From assembly GCF_027923905.1 (NCBI RefSeq), contig NZ_AP026966.1, forward strand, positions 4,093,001 to 4,157,000: 64,000 nt of DNA, given 5' to 3'. The notes under the pieces are model-generated. The model did not search any database. It was not told where the DNA came from and saw only the letters and a list, made by a program, of their open reading frames with translations. Each line of letters begins with the position of its first letter. The first letter of the stretch is position 1. The position numbers and the translations under genes are program-made. Shown piece after piece: positions 45,232-54,700 of this stretch. The stretch is from Massilia varians. Lineage in GTDB: Bacteria; Pseudomonadota; Gammaproteobacteria; Burkholderiales; Burkholderiaceae_D.

Positions 45232-45591
45232 ATGACGAAAAAAATGTTCGATAACAACACTCTTCGTTCGACGGTCGCACATCAAGACCAGGCATTGGAG
45301 GACCGGTTCGCGAAAGCAGACTCGATTCTCCTCAAAACGTTGCCCCCCACTCCCGAGCCAGTACCGGCGCCGCAGAAATCCTTGGTGGTGCGGGATACGT
45401 TTTCGTTGCCTCCTAGCGACTACGCGCTCATCGACGCAGTGCGTCGCACCGCAGCAAAAGAGGGACGAATTTCAACGAGCAAAAGTGAGGTGATTCGCGC
45501 CGGATTGCAGGTCTTGCATCTGCTTGAAGGCCAGGATTTGATACAGGCCCTCGACCAGCTCGAGAAAATATTACCGGGCAGGAAAAAATAA
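45232..45591 (+). CDS. ParB-like partner, ribbon-helix-helix DNA-binding
   Basis: 119 aa from ATG 45232 (a GTG 6 bp earlier is possible), with AGGGGAGTG just upstream. The N-terminal half is disordered and Pro-rich (TLPPTPEPVPAPQ). The C-terminal half fits a ribbon-helix-helix fold: LVVRDTFSLPPSDYALIDAVRRTA, then STSKSEVIRAGLQVL. Small RHH proteins behind type Ib ParA (ParG, ParB of pB171 type) bind the centromere and repress the operon. Repeated ACGGTATT elements lie right downstream. Confidence 0.8.
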   Translation: MTKKMFDNNTLRSTVAHQDQALEDRFAKADSILLKTLPPTPEPVPAPQKSLVVRDTFSLPPSDYALIDAVRRTAAKEGRISTSKSEVIRAGLQVLHLLEGQDLIQALDQLEKILPGRKK

Positions 45592-45600
45592 CTCATTCAC

Positions 45601-45655
45601 ATACCGTTATAACGTGCTGCTGCGTTATGACGGTATTTTTCAACGCAACGGTATT
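45601..45655. repeat. Putative partition site/operator repeats
   Basis: ATACCGTTATAACG (45601-45614), GTTATGACGGTATT (45624-45637) and AACGGTATT (45647-45655) are versions of one motif, the full palindrome of which is at 47561-47580. They lie 10 bp after the RHH gene. Confidence 0.55.
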
Positions 45656-46715
45656 TTTCAAGGTCGCGCCGAAAGTCAGCATTTTTCGCACCGATTTGCA
45701 TTGAATTCGGTAAACCCGCTGTGGTGAACCTGTCGTACGCGGCATACAGTTCAATTTCGAGATACCGTATAAACGCTTAATGCCGCGCCAACTTCCTTAA
45801 CCGCTGAGAACTGATGACTTCCGCGGCGCTCATCAGCTTAGTCGACGGCGCCATAGGGAGGTCAGCACATCTGGCAGTACATTAACCTTCTTCAATAATG
45901 AAAGGAGTTCCGACAGTTCATAACAGAGGCAATGCGCTATTGCTCGGCGGCTCTCGCGATTCGGCGCGTAGTATCAGTATCCCTGCACTCCGCCCCGCAC
46001 GCAGCCAAGGTCCGGTATCAACGCTGGCCAAATCGCTACGAACGCCAAAAAACCGGCCTTGCAACCGTGGTCAACGCCACTGACTGCCCTCAGTTCCGAG
46101 CAACTTTACGCTGGTCGCCTGGATGATGGTGGGGACCGCCGCGCATTTACCCCGGCGGGAGTGCAGGCGCCCGACACTTGGGCCAGCGACTATTATTCAG
46201 ATTTCGATTGCCTCGCCTCCGTACCAAGGGCAGCACGCCGACAATGGATGCACTCATCGCCTCACCCGCCACAGCGGTCTCCGCCGTTGGAAGCTTCAAC
46301 GGACTGGGTGGCTCTTAGTGAAGTGATGGCGTTCACGCGTTCAACTTTGATTCAAACTTCGGATATGAAGTGCCGGCAACTCTCGCAGCGACGTCGAGGA
46401 AAACCATTTACGGCCGCGTCACGGACAATTTTGATAACTGAACGAATCGGCGATAGGCATGCTGATGGTCAGCCAAGTGCTATACGGTACTGGCCTCGCG
46501 CTAGGAGAACCAGACCAGCTTTGCCATGTCAAAGTGGCGCCGCGACCGGACGCCGACGCCGAACGAACAACGTCCAATGCCGACATGATAACGCCAGTAA
46601 GATGGTCCTCGATAGCTCCCTGCTGAAACAGTAACGAAGCACGGGGAGGCATGAAAAGAGGAATCGCTGTTTCTGCTTCGTACTCTAGCTTCCTGACACT
46701 TTATGCCCGGTCGGC
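45656..46715. other. About 1 kb with no supported gene
   Basis: One more half motif (GATACCGTATAAACG, 45760-45774). Open frames here lack ribosome-binding sites and family signals. Confidence 0.35.
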
Positions 46716-47330
46716 TCATTTGTTCCAGTCATCGTCAAATGTAGGACTATGGAAGCCACTATCGAACGAGCTATGAGAGAAGCAGTCATCAGACGTGGAA
46801 GCGCTAGAGTTCATCATGTCATCCACAGAAGTGGTCCCATACATGTTCCCGTGGATGTCTACCACATCATTTATCATCGGCAGTAAATTCGCAGGGTTGA
46901 CGCTGTGATGAAAATCATCTGACATCGAAACATCGCTGCCTGACATCATACCTGAGTTCATATCAACGCCGTTGTGGTCCTCCATCGCATCCAGGTCCGC
47001 CATTACGAATCCGGTTGAAGAGTTCGACTCCGAGTCCCATTCGCCATCGTTATTGCTGTACGTGGCAGCAGCCGCACCAGTCGCAGTCACACCTGCTAGT
47101 CCCGCAATGATTAGCGATGCTCTGTTACCGCGGCCGTAACACTTATAGGCTACCGTAAAATATAAAACCACAATCGCGAGCCCAACGTTGACTCCCGGGT
47201 CAAATCCTTTACCAAAAAAGGCACAAATCCCCAGCAAAAACATACCAAGCTGTATGCAGTTTAACAGCACAAAACGAATCGTAAGCTTAACAGCTTCGAT
47301 GCAGCGTGCATTCGACTCAGCGTCCGACAT
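46716..47330 (-). CDS. Small membrane protein with Asp/Ser/Met-rich tail, unknown
   Basis: 204 aa from ATG 47330 with a strong AAGGAGGT ribosome-binding site. Two or three membrane segments (FVLLNCIQLGMFLLGICAFF, VNVGLAIVVLYFTVAYKCY, ASLIIAGLAGVTATGAAAAT) fill residues 15-110. The rest is acidic and low in complexity (NSSTGFVMADLDAMEDHNG, MSGSDVSMSDDFHHS, SSASTSDDCFSHSSFDSG). I know no family with this build. It stands alone on the minus strand. It might be a surface or metal-binding tail, but nothing in sequence proves it. Confidence 0.7.
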   Translation of the reverse strand: MSDAESNARCIEAVKLTIRFVLLNCIQLGMFLLGICAFFGKGFDPGVNVGLAIVVLYFTVAYKCYGRGNRASLIIAGLAGVTATGAAAATYSNNDGEWDSESNSSTGFVMADLDAMEDHNGVDMNSGMMSGSDVSMSDDFHHSVNPANLLPMINDVVDIHGNMYGTTSVDDMMNSSASTSDDCFSHSSFDSGFHSPTFDDDWNK

Positions 47331-47560
47331 AAGACCGACCTCCTTATAATTATTATTAGCAAGGCAAAATAAAACTATAGTTTAGTTGCGCACATTCGTC
47401 AACAGCTGCACTGGTTAGCCGCATATCTGCCACACTTCAAAAATACAGCTTGACGGTAAAGCGGCACACCTCTAGGGCTAACGCCTGATTCCTGTCATCA
47501 CAGCGCGAGAAATTCGCACACTTCCGCGTCGAACATACGTTTCAAACTGTCCTAATGACT

Positions 47561-47580
47561 AATACCGTTATAACGGTATT
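47561..47580. promoter_or_regulatory. Perfect 20-bp palindrome AATACCGTTATAACGGTATT
   Basis: A perfect inverted repeat in the divergent region between the membrane protein and the 47746 gene. Related half sites follow parB. Likely an operator or centromere site for the island's RHH protein. Confidence 0.6.
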
Positions 47581-47745
47581 TCTCCCCATACGACATACCG
47601 GCTCAAACAATATTTATCGGCATTGATTTCATAAATCTTATTTTCAAGCAGTCTCGGCGACTATTTGCGACAATCTTCGCATATATTCTTACCTTGTCGC
47701 TATACATCTTAGCAGCGGTGTGCTGCGACTCTAAGGACAAAATAT

Positions 47746-47988
47746 ATGAACTTTGCAACTGAGATGTTTGAGTTTTCCAAGCAGGGGCGCACGGTTGCGT
47801 TCATCCAAGCCGAAAGTAAAAAACAAGCGCGCGGCAGGACACGACTTATCAGCCATATCGTTCGCATCCCGAAGGACTGCAAAGTAAGAGCCGTGGAACG
47901 TATAGTACTGGGGACAGGTCCGGTTTTTTTCGATGAACACCTGCGAGCGTTGGAAGATATAATCGAGCAGGGTTGTGCAGGGGCGTAG
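47746..47988 (+). CDS. Small protein of unknown function
   Basis: 80 aa from ATG 47746, with AAGGAC 8 nt upstream. Mixed alpha/beta composition: FSKQGRTVAFIQAESKKQARGRTRLISHIVRIP, then ALEDIIEQG. It is not recognised. It is the first of two short genes 69 bp apart, and the pair is preceded by a promoter-like TTGTCGCTATAC also found ahead of the 49956 gene. Confidence 0.6.
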   Translation: MNFATEMFEFSKQGRTVAFIQAESKKQARGRTRLISHIVRIPKDCKVRAVERIVLGTGPVFFDEHLRALEDIIEQGCAGA

Positions 47989-48057
47989 CAAGACGCCAGT
48001 TTTCGCCACCTGATGCCGGGATGTGGTCGGCCGCTTATAACTCCAGAGAGAAAAATT

Positions 48058-48366
48058 ATGAGAGCACTTGACGTTGGAGATATCGTTGAAAGACTTCTCG
48101 ACCTGCGCACCTACAGCCCAGAATTATCGAAGAAAATGGACCATGAAAAGGAGCTTCCGGACGATGCGGTTCCCTTTTTAGTAAGTCGAATTGAAGCGGC
48201 GTTTACAGCCTGCGAAGATTCGACAGAAGAAGACAAGTCGAAAGTTTTTTCGGAGCTAACGGCATGGCTGATTATAAGCTATCAGTTCTACCTAATGCGC
48301 CTTGCAAGAGACGACAATCCTTGGACGTTCACCTTTCCCAAGTCGGAGCACCACACTCATCATTGA
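48058..48366 (+). CDS. Small alpha-helical protein of unknown function
   Basis: 102 aa from ATG 48058 (MRALDVGDIVERLLDL) after AGAGAGAAAA. Acidic and helical, ending in a His-rich FPKSEHHTHH tail. No known family. It is followed by an intrinsic terminator at 48451, so the 47746-48366 pair forms a short transcription unit. Confidence 0.6.
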   Translation: MRALDVGDIVERLLDLRTYSPELSKKMDHEKELPDDAVPFLVSRIEAAFTACEDSTEEDKSKVFSELTAWLIISYQFYLMRLARDDNPWTFTFPKSEHHTHH

Positions 48367-48450
48367 GTCGACGAAGACGGTGATTTAGAAGAGTTGTGAC
48401 GTCTCAGGAAACATCCAGTGGTAACCAACCAGATTAAGGAATTCATTCAT

Positions 48451-48479
48451 GCGGAATCCCCAACGGATTCCGCTTTTTC
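48451..48479 (+). terminator. Intrinsic terminator
   Basis: Stem GCGGAATCC/GGATTCCGC followed by CTTTTTCATTT. Confidence 0.85.
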
Positions 48480-48557
48480 ATTTACGGCACACGACCCTAA
48501 CCTCTTCCAAAATCGCCCAATATATTGGGCATTAACGTCAGGTCCGTTCCGTTACGG

Positions 48558-48589
48558 AAACGGGGATAGCGTAACGCTACCCCCGTTTT
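48558..48589. terminator. Bidirectional terminator-like hairpin
   Basis: AAACGGGGATAGCG pairs with CGCTACCCCCGTTT (one mismatch), with TTTT on the plus side. It abuts the end of the small minus-strand frame that follows. Confidence 0.6.
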
Positions 48590-48830
48590 AATCAGATTCC
48601 TTAAAGTACTCTTGTTTTTCCGCACCTGCCAAGGTGCTCAAAACCTCTCCGTATTCCGGCCAAGGAATCGGAATCCGGACACGCCGCCAAGCGGTCCGGA
48701 CTGAGCCTAATACAACCACACAGTTGACGCCTTTCGCGTCGGTTAGGACTTTCGTGTCGCCCATAAGAGCAAGCAAGCAGGTTTTTCGTGCGAATCCTCC
48801 TGATGCCTGGCTTGCGCCATCACTAATCAT
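48588..48830 (-). CDS. Small hypothetical protein
   Basis: 80 aa, MISDGASQASGGFARK at the start and a Trp/Pro/Arg segment TAWRRVRIPIPWPEYGEVL near the end. The ribosome-binding site is weak. It is supported mainly by protein-like composition and the adjoining hairpin. Not recognised. Confidence 0.4.
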   Translation of the reverse strand: MISDGASQASGGFARKTCLLALMGDTKVLTDAKGVNCVVVLGSVRTAWRRVRIPIPWPEYGEVLSTLAGAEKQEYFKESD

Positions 48831-49858
48831 CTTGCAGCCGTCGGCGCGATACGGTTTCCCGTATCTCGGATAGTGCGCTGTCTAAAGGGTAGTCAGCCCC
48901 ATCAACAACAACGCCGTCACCGGCCAACCTTCCCGTCTTCACCAAGGAGTATCTACAAAAAAGTAGCCGTGCTTAAGAATCATGGAATCCCGTTTCCAGC
49001 GGGCGAACACCAAGGTGTCCCGTCACGCAGCCAAGAGGCCCAAACGCTTGCGCTTCTTCCAAGTTCCATCAGTTCGCACCGACGAGGGGTACCACCCACC
49101 TCATCCCACGGCAAGACCTCGCGGTCCTTTTCTTTTTCTCCCAATGCAACGCCTGGCCAACAGCATCCCTGCTGCCGACGTTAGTCGCAATTACACCCTT
49201 AAGCTCTCCCCGAACCCATCCTGCTTGCGCAAGATGGTGCCCCGCGTTTACGCCGCTCTCTGTCGAGTTCACGGACATATCTCTTCGGTAGTTGAGATGC
49301 GCACCAAGCTCCTTACGGATACCTGGCAGAGTTCTAGGTGTGGGTAGCCTGCGGACGCTTTCGCGCCCCGATACAAGTCCAGGATTAGCCTGGTCTCTCC
49401 ATAGCTTCGGATTTCATCTGCTTTCACATTCGGGAGCCCTTTCGGACACCGACTGCTCCTGCAGCGCCACTCTCTTGCGAGGTGGTCCTTTGAGACGTTC
49501 GCGCCCTCTCTCGCTGCTTGCTTGAGTATGGCGTGTGGGTCAATCAGGGAGTGGCGCTCCCTGACTGCCCGTTATCGCCGGACGGGCACAATTACGTGCA
49601 TCCGGCGGTCCCGACGCTGCTGCTTGCTGCTCGACTAAAGCAGGTAGCAGTGCATCAACTGTGTGTACGGCTCTGGGGGCGTTGGCGCGCCCCAGGCCAA
49701 TGAAATTGGCTCGAGGGTGGCTAGCCCTGCAGTAACACTTGCAATGAGTGTCCTGGCTTGTATAGGAACTGCGAAAAAGCTCTCGCAAAAATTTTCTTGG
49801 CCTCTTTTTAGGTGCCTTCGGCACAGGGGATGAAAACATGCGGCTCCGGCTGGAGCCA
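48831..49858. other. About 1 kb with no supported gene
   Basis: Several frames are open here on both strands, but none has a ribosome-binding site and family signal together. The stretch precedes the regulatory repeats at 49859. Confidence 0.35.
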
Positions 49859-49925
49859 CCGAAATCTTCGCCATTTCAGTCCTTATTTCGGCCGAAATCT
49901 TCGCCGTGTGTCCTTGTCGCTATAC
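49859..49925 (+). promoter_or_regulatory. Repeated operator-like motif and promoter of the 49956 gene
   Basis: CCGAAATCTTCGCC at 49859-49872 and again at 49892-49905, start to start 33 bp (about three helical turns). TTGTCGCTATAC follows at 49914-49925, 31 bp before the ATG. The same pairing of AATCTTCGC and TTGTCGCTATAC occurs at about 47673-47706. Confidence 0.5.
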
Positions 49926-49955
49926 GAAGGCAAACAACTAACAAGGAGCTCTGAA

Positions 49956-50720
49956 ATGGAAGATAAGATTTACGACATACCGGTCGCAGTCACCAAAACC
50001 GCGGCAATGCGCTACATCGCAGAGACGGCTGGGCACGGCTATCATCTCTTCCAGACAGGCGCAGTGCCAGCGGAAAAGGTCCTATCACTCATCGAGAAAT
50101 TCGACCGGCAATATCGCGTGCTGGCGACGCGCGGCATGCGTGACAATGACCGGTCGCGGGGCCGCTCCTGCGCACGCCTCATACTCTTCCCGAAAGATGG
50201 CTACCCTGTGGAGAGACCAGACCGTGAATGGCTGTTCTGGCTCATGGCGACCGATGGCGTCGGTACCCTCGCCGAAGAAAAATGTACGCGTGACGCTCGC
50301 AACCCTTCAACGCGCCTACCGTGGCAGAAACAGTACGAACTGGTCTCTCGCCCAGTTCGCCGGCGCAATGGCGACCTTGACCACGTCTGGACTTGGGTAC
50401 TACAAGATGCCTTCATGGCGCGGTGGCGCCATGCTCTTCATAAGGCTGCCGGTCGAGTTCGCTCAAGCAGAGAAAGAAAGCCGGAATACCTTGTTAAACT
50501 GTTGACGTCGCTGCGCAGGGTGCCCGGGTTCCAAGGCATAAATCGGCAGAAAAAGGCACTCATCGTCAGTGCAGACATTCCGCGTGCGTGGCATGAAGAA
50601 CTCAACCTGAAGCTCTTGGGGACAGTCGTCAATAAAGCTCTCGCAGTTTTCACTTCCGAGCGGACGGTTGTATCAATGCTTGGGAACCAGGAACCATCGA
50701 ATAGGCCGTCTGCCGAATGA
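49956..50720 (+). CDS. Island protein of unknown function (254 aa)
   Basis: Start ATG 49956 with AAGGAGCTCTGAA upstream. A compact N-terminal part (VAVTKTAAMRYIAETAGHGYHLFQTG) is followed by an Arg/Lys-rich middle (GMRDNDRSRGRSCARLILFPKDGYPVERPDREWLFWLMATDG) and a basic helical C-terminus. The cytosolic, basic character suggests nucleic-acid binding, but I do not recognise the family. It lies 250 bp upstream of an AlpA-like regulator and 1.2 kb from a tyrosine recombinase gene, on the same strand. It could be a replication or recombination accessory of the element. Confidence 0.7.
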   Translation: MEDKIYDIPVAVTKTAAMRYIAETAGHGYHLFQTGAVPAEKVLSLIEKFDRQYRVLATRGMRDNDRSRGRSCARLILFPKDGYPVERPDREWLFWLMATDGVGTLAEEKCTRDARNPSTRLPWQKQYELVSRPVRRRNGDLDHVWTWVLQDAFMARWRHALHKAAGRVRSSRERKPEYLVKLLTSLRRVPGFQGINRQKKALIVSADIPRAWHEELNLKLLGTVVNKALAVFTSERTVVSMLGNQEPSNRPSAE

Positions 50721-50969
50721 AGCACACGGCGCGAGACGCGTTGTCAGGTTCAATTCGCGGAGCCGCCAATTCGCTGGGCCTTGGCCAACACCAAGGCGAA
50801 GCGCGTACCCCGTGTGCTCGTGCCGCCGTGGTCCCGCGCCAGCCATTCTAGCAACGACAACTTACCGAAAGAGCGACACCAAAAATACTTTGGAAAAACT
50901 TAAAAAACGTATAAACGTTTGGCCACCTGTAGCTATACAAGCCTCCAGTAACGTTTTTTGAGGACAAGT

Positions 50970-51278
50970 ATGAACAAGCTAGCCCCCCAGCAGAGTGTCG
51001 GTCTGTGCAGCAGCGAGAGAATCAGCAATGAGGAAAAGCTGCATACATCTACTCGTATCGTTTTGCTCGAAAAAAGCGACGTAATCAAACGCCTCGGCGT
51101 CTCTGAGCGAACCTTGGAAAAGTGGATGGAATCCGGGAAGTTCCCGCGAGGCCTCAAACTTGGCAAGAATGCAAAATGGGCTGAGGCCGCTGTCGAGCTC
51201 TGGTTAGCGCAGGCGCTCGCACCCCAACTGACCTGGTCACCGCCAAAAAAACCGTCCAGAAGCAGCCGTACGAGCTAG
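50970..51278 (+). CDS. AlpA-family transcriptional regulator/excisionase-like
   Basis: 102 aa from ATG 50970, with TTGAGGACAAGT upstream. HTH of AlpA type: LLEKSDVIKRLGVSERTLEKWMESGKFPRGLKLGKNAKW, then EAAVELWLAQ. Such proteins in P4-like islands activate or direct excision by the nearby integrase. Here the integrase gene follows 650 bp downstream with paired arm-type repeats between. A 9-bp GTGGCACCG/CGGTGCCAC hairpin follows the gene (51290-51310). Confidence 0.82.
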   Translation: MNKLAPQQSVGLCSSERISNEEKLHTSTRIVLLEKSDVIKRLGVSERTLEKWMESGKFPRGLKLGKNAKWAEAAVELWLAQALAPQLTWSPPKKPSRSSRTS

Positions 51279-51512
51279 CCTATAAATAGTGGCACCGTGC
51301 CGGTGCCACTGTCGATGCGTCGCCATACTATCTTGGTTGCGTCTTGCGACTGCCCACCTCCGTTAACGTTACTTCGCAGTGCAAAACTGCGGGATTATGA
51401 GGCGAATTCAGAGCGGCCACAATGCTGACCGGCACACTGCTCGACGTGTTTGTAAGCATGTACCGGGCCCTCTTTTGTGGCCGCGAGCCCAACTGCTCGC
51501 TGTGCGAGTGGG

Positions 51513-51653
51513 TGATAGCGCCGCTGGTAGCGCGGTGCCAAACGACCAACCAGCTCGACGCGTCTATCAATATCAGATACGACTGGGCTCCGTCGGTGCA
51601 CTCTAGCCAGTTGCTCTCGTGAAGAGGCTGAGTGATAGCGCTGCTGATAGCGC
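51513..51653 (+). promoter_or_regulatory. Two paired integrase arm-type sites
   Basis: At 51513-51533 and 51633-51653 two TGRTAGCGC copies lie in tandem with 3 nt between them, both just upstream of the integrase gene. The same double motif occurs near each island end (21787, 61648). Confidence 0.5.
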
Positions 51654-51925
51654 GGTTGTCGGCGCTCGGCGAGCATCTCTTGGCCCCGCCGTTGTATGCC
51701 CTGCAGAAACTTAGACAGGAACGAAATAATTTTTCGCTTCTGCCTCAAAAAAAATAAATTCGATGGCTTCACTGGTTGTTACTTAACCGCAAAAGGCCAA
51801 CGATATGTATCCTTGTTTTACTGCTCTCGCTGTACCCAACCTTCCGCCAGTACGCCCATTCACGACCCTCGCTTCCCAGTGGACCTCCTCGTTGTCGCCA
51901 GTGAGCGCTTCCTCCCGGAGGACCC

Positions 51926-53215
51926 ATGGCTAAGGGCGCAAAACCATTCAAGTTCCGCGGCAGGTGGCGCGCGCAAGTGACACTTGAAAACGGCAAACGG
52001 CCCGCTGAGGACTTCGAAATGCACGCCGATGCCGTTGCCTGGATTGCAGAGCAAAGGGCCAATGCTAACTCCGTGCACGAGCCAGCTCTTGGCGGGCCCA
52101 AAACTGCGACCCTAGCTGAAGCATTGTTGCACTATGCCGAACTCCATACCGTAACGAAGGATGGGGCAGCCAGCGAACTAAATCGTATCAATCGCTACCT
52201 GGAAGCGGCGGGCTATCCGCGGCTTAAACGTGTCGTGACGGACAGGGGCGGATACAAGTTAGCAGAGGTCAAGTCACTTGCTCCGCCCAGCGCTTTCCAG
52301 AAACACAACGTAACAAGGCGAGCCGCTCGTGAACAGACATATATGTGTATTCAGCTACTGGCGAACAAACGCTGTAGTGCTATCTCTACCTTGGATATTC
52401 GTACCTTGTTCAAAGAAATGAAAAAGGAAGGCCTTAGCGAAAGTACTATCCAAAAAGAAATTGCGCTCCTTAAGCATTTGTTCAATCTCGCAGCGAAGGA
52501 ATGGAACTGGAGCGGGTTTAAGAACCCATGCATCGGTATCAAACTTGGAAAATCAAATATGCGTTTTGTCGTCATTAAGCCGCAAGAGCGGCAAGCACTA
52601 ACGTTTGCACTTTCCGAGTGCGACAATCCCTACTTCTGGCCGATGGTCGAAATCGCACGTGAAACGACCATGCGCCGCAAGAGCTTGCTGAGCATGCTCT
52701 GGAAAAATATCGACTTGGATGGACGAGTTGCCGTTGTACCGTCGAAGACTGGCGAGGTATCTATTCCTCTTTCCCAATGTGCTGTACAAGTGCTTCGCAC
52801 AATGCCCCGCAGCGAGTCCGGGTTTGTATTTCCAATGACGGCCAACGCGGTTGACATGGCGTGGGACCGCGTCCGCAAGAAAGCGGGTCTCCCGAAGTTG
52901 CAATTTAGAGACCTGCGGCATATCGGTGCAACTGATTATGCCCGTGGGGGCTTGGGGAGCCATCAACTGGCGAAAGTGCTGGGACACAAGACGACAAAAA
53001 TGGCGGAGGTCTACGTTAATTTCGTCAACCAAGACGTCCTCGACGCCATGGACCGCGCAGCGGCAGGCTGCCCAGTAATGCAATTGCCGCCTCCGGCAAG
53101 CGACAAGGCTTCGGTTACGCTTAACCGAAAACGTGCGACTCGTATTGTGCAGGCGGCAAAAGCACGTCTTCTCAGCAGCGATACGCCAACCACAGGGGCG
53201 CCGTTGACGCTGTAG
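51926..53215 (+). CDS. Tyrosine recombinase/integrase 1
   Basis: 429 aa from ATG 51926 after GGAGGACCC. The N-terminal arm-binding region (KFRGRWRAQVTLENGKRP), a SAM-like core-binding domain (SELNRINRYLEAAGY to IQKEIALLKHLFNLAAKEW), then the catalytic domain: Arg in ETTMRRKSLLSMLW, the second box FRDLRHIGATDYA (Arg where many integrases have His), LGHKTTKMAEVYVNF with His and the nucleophile Tyr. It is paralogous to integrase 2 at 60149, over half identical by eye. Its position far from either island end suggests that it belonged to a second element that merged into this one. Confidence 0.93.
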   Translation: MAKGAKPFKFRGRWRAQVTLENGKRPAEDFEMHADAVAWIAEQRANANSVHEPALGGPKTATLAEALLHYAELHTVTKDGAASELNRINRYLEAAGYPRLKRVVTDRGGYKLAEVKSLAPPSAFQKHNVTRRAAREQTYMCIQLLANKRCSAISTLDIRTLFKEMKKEGLSESTIQKEIALLKHLFNLAAKEWNWSGFKNPCIGIKLGKSNMRFVVIKPQERQALTFALSECDNPYFWPMVEIARETTMRRKSLLSMLWKNIDLDGRVAVVPSKTGEVSIPLSQCAVQVLRTMPRSESGFVFPMTANAVDMAWDRVRKKAGLPKLQFRDLRHIGATDYARGGLGSHQLAKVLGHKTTKMAEVYVNFVNQDVLDAMDRAAAGCPVMQLPPPASDKASVTLNRKRATRIVQAAKARLLSSDTPTTGAPLTL

Positions 53216-54700
53216 GTTGCTACCGAATACTAAACCCGCCAGCTATCAGAAATCCGGTAGCTGGCCGGCCGACGCAAATACATGTGCGAAGGTTGTCGAC
53301 ACTGCCGAGTCGTCGGTTCGTATTTTCCTGTCTCACGCGCGCAAAGCGCTGCTAGGCGCTACAGTGGTAGTCCATGCCTGGGTTGAGCCATATTGTGCCG
53401 CAGCCGACGTAGTAGCAACCACGCTCGACGCGCCGTGGCCTTCGTCTGACCCAGCCGGTGCGCGAGTGAACGCAGTTGACTTCTCTGGTGCGCAAGTACG
53501 TGTGCATCTGCCCGCATGTAGCGATGGATTCCATCCGTATGGAAGTGCTGATATCGTTCAAGCGGCCGACTTTACTGCAGAGCGAGTAGTCAGCATTCTC
53601 GACCAATGGTCTCACCGCATCTACAGTGTGGAGCTCTGTTCGTAGCAAAGCATTCCTAGAGTCTCTTAATCTTCTGTTTAGCATCCGACGCTTAGTTCTT
53701 GCGAAGGCGGGACTACATGATGGAAAGATGCTTACTCGTTCGCTTGAGGAAGTGCTTATGATGAATAATTGCATGAGATTCCGATTAGATGGGGCCAGTT
53801 GGGATTTAGTCTTCACTTCCAACGCAACGTCCACTATGTACGCAAATGCCCAGACGAAATGGTCGTCGCCTGAATCGGTAGGGCAGCTCTACACTCGGGA
53901 CCTCACTAGGTCAGTGATTTGTGTAGGACATGCTAGCTTGCTCAAGCCACGGCGTTCCAGCCGAGGACGAGTACAGTTCGCCCCCAAGGCCGCGTTTTCA
54001 GAACGTCTCGAGCTCTTCAGCCGAGGACTCCACTGTATCGCACATGGCACACTCACCTTGAACCTTGTACTTCCCCATCCTCTGAAGATAAGGTTCTGGC
54101 ACGTAATTATGCTATTGCGGCTAACCCTGCTCTTTCAGGCATCGCTTTCGTTATCGTGGGCACGCGACCACACCCAAATACTTTTAGGGTCTGGATAGAT
54201 AACGGAACTCAGCTACGTGCTGCAGATAATATACAAAATTTTTCGCCATCCATAAATAAGCACTAATACTTGTGCCTAGACCTGAGAACATTTTAAATTC
54301 ATTAGGCCAATCTATTCCAGCGGATGTATAAAGCAAGTCAGATGATTCTTTCTCTTGCCCTCAATTCTTCTCACCTTTATCGCAATGGTGCGCATACTTC
54401 TGCCGTAGTCCTTATAAGTTACCTCGGGTGCTTATTTTGACGACACAACTCTACAGATGGTTTCACTATAATACCTACGCTGCGACGATTTTTTCCTACA
54501 GGAATCTTATCTCTTATTGATTTGCACCAATATTGACCAAGCAATCGTGCGCGGGCCGCAACTTGATATAGTTACGTCAACAAGCACAAAAAATTGCATT
54601 ACGCTCTCTATACATTACTAGACGATTCATCGAAATCGTCAAATTGGTAGAGATATTGGCACATTGACTTAGGTCCACGTGTAAGACTGCGAGCATATTT
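53216..54700. other. About 1.5 kb with no supported gene
   Basis: Open frames on both strands here (for example 53217-53645 and 53626-54198) lack ribosome-binding sites and known motifs. Beyond 54200 it is AT-rich and probably holds the promoter of the oxidase operon. It may be the junction of two elements. Confidence 0.4.

Noticed and set aside
46059..46634. 191-codon plus-strand frame
   Set aside because: No start signal and composition unlike its island neighbours' proteins.
53217..54198. Open frames behind integrase 1
   Set aside because: No ribosome-binding site, no motif, and conflicting frames on both strands.
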